This document shows positions 61,915-64,000 of a stretch of DNA of 64,000 nt, piece by piece. Source of the DNA: Micromonospora inyonensis. GTDB taxonomy: Bacteria; Actinomycetota; Actinomycetes; Mycobacteriales; Micromonosporaceae. The translations under genes were made by a program, and so were the position numbers. The notes under the pieces are model-generated. The model searched no databases. It saw nothing but the letters and a program-made list of their open reading frames with translations, and was not told the DNA's origin. The number at the start of each line of letters is the position of its first letter. Position 1 is the stretch's first letter. The stretch spans positions 3,534,001 through 3,598,000 of the forward strand of contig NZ_FMHU01000002.1 in assembly GCF_900091415.1 (NCBI RefSeq), written 5' to 3'.

Positions 61915-62549
61915 ACCCCGCCCTGGCCCTCGAAGCGCTGATGCTGCACCCCCGCTACGCCGAGTTGGCCGCGTACCTTCGGGCCCACGCCCCGGTACAC
62001 GTCGTCGACCAGGTCGACGCGGCCAGCGTCGACGCCCACCGGCTGATGACCGACACCGCGCGGACTGTGTTCGGGGAGAGCAACGCTTGCGGCCTCGACG
62101 CCGCTGACGTGCCCGGATGGCTGCGCCTGCCGCTGCTCGACACCGTCACCGCATGGATCGGCGGCCGGGCGTCGACGTGCCGGCACCAACCCGACCCGCA
62201 CCGGCCGCGCCCGGTGGTGGCCGCCGCGTGGAAACCCGGCCTCATCGTCTGCCACGCCTGCACCTACCTGACCGCCCTGCCTCGCGGCAGCGACCGGGAC
62301 CGCACCTGCGACGCCTGCGGAAGGGTGTGCGCCGGCGTCGAGCACGGCGACGGCATCCACCCGGGCATGGTGCAGCTCGGTCCGCTCGTCTACCAGTACG
62401 GCGTGTGCGGCGACTGCAAGCCGATCACCGCCGACCCCGGCCCGCTCAGCGCCACGCAGACGGCCGAACAGGACCGGCCGAGGGGTACGGGAAGGGCCCG
62501 CCCACGCGGTCGACGTGGACGCGGCCGGGGCAAAGGGCCCCGCCGGTGA
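61911..62549 (+). CDS. Cys-rich element protein with zinc-ribbon-like motifs
   Basis: A 212-residue protein. After a helical N-terminus (VNPALALEALMLHPRYAELA) come CRHQPDPH, CHACTYLT, CDACGRVCAG and YGVCGDCKPI, i.e. several CxxC knuckles that could form two zinc sites. The tail is Arg/Gly-rich. It starts at GTG 61911 in a GTGA overlap with the previous gene. Similar proteins are common in actinobacterial integrative elements. Function unknown. Confidence 0.75.
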   Translation: MNPALALEALMLHPRYAELAAYLRAHAPVHVVDQVDAASVDAHRLMTDTARTVFGESNACGLDAADVPGWLRLPLLDTVTAWIGGRASTCRHQPDPHRPRPVVAAAWKPGLIVCHACTYLTALPRGSDRDRTCDACGRVCAGVEHGDGIHPGMVQLGPLVYQYGVCGDCKPITADPGPLSATQTAEQDRPRGTGRARPRGRRGRGRGKGPRR

Positions 62550-62656
62550 ACGGGCGCCCTCTCAGACGACTTCGTGCCGTGACGGTCACGAAGGTGGCGG
62601 AAGCCCGGAGCCGCACCGGGCCACCCGCCGAACACGATGCGGCACAAGGAGAAGAC

Positions 62657-63229
62657 ATGGACACCATCACCACCCCCGGCGGTTGGGGTGCCAGCTACGA
62701 CCGCATGTCCCCGGCCCTGCGCGCCCGGTGCGACGCCGACAACCGCGACTACCTGCGAGAACTCGCCGCCGACAACCAGCGGCGCCGTGCCGTCGCCGGC
62801 ACCGCCGAGGAACAGGCCATCCGCGCGGCGATGCTGCTGGCCGAGCAGCAGGGCGCGGTCGTGAACCCGGCCGAGGTGTGGCGCACCGGCGGTGCCGCGG
62901 TCGGCCGCACCAAGGCCGAGGCGCTGTCGTACTACTCGGCCGTGCAGGACCTCGAGGACACCCGGGCGCGTAGGCAGGAGGAGGAGGCGCGGGCCGAGGC
63001 CCAGCGGTACCACGCCGCCCTCCAGGACGTGCAGGACCCGCGTTCCGGGCGCACCAAGGCCGAGGCCCTGCGCTACTTCTCGGCCGTGCAGGACCTCGAG
63101 GACACCCGCCGCGGGCGCGAGATCCTCACCGCCGACGCCCCCGACGTCCCCGCGCCCGCGCGGTACGACACGAGCTGGGTGCAGCAGGCCAAGGCCCGGC
63201 GCGACGCACGCACCGGACGCGCCCGGTGA
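62657..63229 (+). CDS. Element protein with internal duplication
   Basis: A 190-residue, charged, helical protein. TKAEALSYYSAVQDLEDTR and TKAEALRYFSAVQDLEDTR are near-identical 19-residue repeats about 43 residues apart, with a partial third (AQRYHAALQDVQD) between. Coiled-coil character is likely. ATG 62657 has AAGGAG five bases upstream. The frame is open from GTG 62546, which overlaps the previous stop, so a 227-residue form is possible. No family recognised. Confidence 0.7.
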   Translation: MDTITTPGGWGASYDRMSPALRARCDADNRDYLRELAADNQRRRAVAGTAEEQAIRAAMLLAEQQGAVVNPAEVWRTGGAAVGRTKAEALSYYSAVQDLEDTRARRQEEEARAEAQRYHAALQDVQDPRSGRTKAEALRYFSAVQDLEDTRRGREILTADAPDVPAPARYDTSWVQQAKARRDARTGRAR

Positions 63230-63503
63230 ACGGCCGCTGACCCCATGCCCGGCGTCAACGTCACCGCTGCTGCGTCAACGCTTGCGCAGGTCAGTGGATC
63301 GATGGTCGGTGAGCGGGTCAATTCCATCGCGCGCGATGAACCGACCAGCGCCGAACCTCACCGTGCGTCACCATCCCCCTGGTGACGCACGGTGAGGGGG
63401 ATGGGGTCGACACGCAAGACCAGTCGGCCTCCGGACCCCCGGGGCCAGGCTTTCGGGTGCGGCTGTGGTCTGAATCGAACGAGAGTCCGATTGGAGTCTG
63501 CTC
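63230..63503. other. Intergenic region of the element
   Basis: No supported gene. It holds the perfect hairpin at 63356–63397 and probably the promoter of the terminase gene. Composition is slightly more AT-rich than the flanking genes. Confidence 0.5.
63356..63397. terminator. 17-bp perfect stem terminator
   Basis: CCTCACCGTGCGTCACC (63356–63372) and GGTGACGCACGGTGAGG (63381–63397) are exact inverted copies with loop ATCCCCCT. It separates the replication/accessory block from the terminase block. Confidence 0.75.
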
Positions 63504-63905
63504 GTGGCAGTAACAGACAGTAACCAAACCACTGAGGGTGACATCGCCCTGCCGCCCCCTGGCACCCGGGAGTCAGGGCTGAGGCTGTGGCGGTCGGTGC
63601 TCGACGTGTACGAGCTGGAGCAACACGAGGTGGCGTTGCTGCGGGAGATGGTCCGTACCGTCGACCTGCTCGACGACCTGGCGGCGATCGTCGCCGCCGA
63701 GGGGACGATGGTTCCCGGTCCGGGCCTGACTCAGCGGGTGCACCCGGCGATCGTGGAGGCCCGGCAGATGCGGATCGCTCTGTCGCGGCTGTCGGCGTCG
63801 CTGCGTCTGCCGGCGGGTGAGGAAGGCGACCAGCCGGCGCACCTGCGGCGTCCACAGCGTCGTGGTGCCGCCCGGGGCGCGTACGGCATTCGGGGTGTGG
63901 CGTGA
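63504..63905 (+). CDS. P27-like phage terminase small subunit
   Basis: A 133-residue helical protein: GTRESGLRLWRSVLDVYELE, then QHEVALLREMVRTVDLLDDL and RQMRIALSRLSASLRLP, ending RRGAARGAYGIRGVA. This is the pattern of P27-family small terminase subunits, which recognise DNA for packaging. GTG 63504 has GGAG seven bases upstream. The stop overlaps the next GTG by four bases. A small subunit outside a full phage gene set is a hallmark of packaging-hijacking islands, but the next genes are not visible. Confidence 0.7.
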   Translation: MAVTDSNQTTEGDIALPPPGTRESGLRLWRSVLDVYELEQHEVALLREMVRTVDLLDDLAAIVAAEGTMVPGPGLTQRVHPAIVEARQMRIALSRLSASLRLPAGEEGDQPAHLRRPQRRGAARGAYGIRGVA

Positions 63906-64000
63906 GGCGCCGCGGTGACGGCGAACGGCCGGTGATGCCGGCGTGGCTGCTCGCCCAGGGCGTGCCGGCGGCCGACACCCGGGCGTGGTGCGCGCAGAAC
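63902..64000 (+). CDS. Unknown element protein, cut by window end
   Basis: GTG 63902 overlaps the terminase stop (GTGA); 33 codons are open to the window end. The visible part begins VRRRGDGERPVMPAWLLAQG and ends AWCAQN. Too short to assign. Confidence 0.55.
   Translation, partial: MRRRGDGERPVMPAWLLAQGVPAADTRAWCAQN

Larger units (their letters stand above)
56083..64000 (+). mobile_element. Serine-integrase element in yifB/comM, PICI-like, right end outside window
   Basis: At least 7.9 kb. It runs from the junction in yifB through integrase, opposing HTH regulator, excisionase, primase–helicase, small proteins and a terminase small subunit to the window edge. No conjugation, capsid, portal or large-terminase gene is seen in this part. 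The order matches phage-inducible chromosomal islands, though an incomplete prophage is possible. Confidence 0.75.

Noticed and set aside
63466..63505. Possible tRNA-like T-loop (reverse GTTCGATTC)
   Set aside because: No 5-bp T stem or matching acceptor and anticodon arms could be drawn.
56083..64000. Conjugative actinomycete element (AICE)
   Set aside because: Not excluded, but no TraB/FtsK-like translocase or RepSA is visible, and a terminase small subunit favours a phage-linked element.

Overview
The window is very GC-rich, gene-dense actinobacterial chromosome. Gene content and order (dxr–rip1/rseP–ispG; rpsB–tsf–pyrH–frr–cdsA–rlmN; a DUF397/HTH pair; a PF04672-type methyltransferase; AGGGGTCCCCT intergenic palindromes) suggest a filamentous actinomycete of the Micromonosporaceae, probably Micromonospora-like. 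This placement is an inference from gene families, not from a search.

Layout. 1–1148: a lipoprotein and an overlapping DUF4439 gene. 1138–8758: a roughly 7.6 kb accessory segment bounded by a direct repeat whose left copy contains the 3' end of the DUF4439 gene. It carries a decayed decarboxylase next to a MITE-like element, an APC permease, a LysR regulator, and a five-gene operon (YjbQ, FGGY kinase, EryC-like epimerase, EryH-like triose-phosphate isomerase, SDR) that looks like a tetritol/tetrulose catabolic route. 9042–20164: VIT1-like transporter, map, a STAS anti-anti-sigma protein convergent with a giant kinase/receiver/phosphatase/anti-sigma fusion, a GGDEF–EAL protein, a methyltransferase and a thiolase. 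20165–28696: tandem repeats, a DUF998-type membrane protein, a dicarboxylate symporter, an old yellow enzyme, a fused ABC exporter and an acetyltransferase. 28848–32491: the non-mevalonate genes dxr and ispG around a site-2 protease.

32535–34404 is a scar: a truncated Uma2 nuclease, a degenerate TnpB element and a fragment of an MmeI-like modification enzyme. 34455–44601 holds HTH/DUF397, two small Cys-rich proteins, GNAT, YihY, a PhoX-like protein, an MMPL exporter divergent from its probable TetR regulator, a truncated FAD enzyme abutting an MBL–Rieske protein, and DUF2631. 44698–54638 is core: a repeat-rich DivIVA-like protein, rlmN, cdsA, frr, pyrH, tsf, rpsB, a membrane protein with a long charged repeat region, and YraN.

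From about 56083 to the window's end a serine-integrase element sits inside the 3' end of yifB/comM. Its order is integrase, opposing HTH regulator, excisionase with a structured leader, P4/D5-type primase–helicase, small Cys-rich and repeat proteins, and a P27-like terminase small subunit. That resembles a phage-inducible chromosomal island, and it is the best candidate here for an undescribed system. The second is the LysR-controlled tetrulose island at 1.1–8.8 kb.
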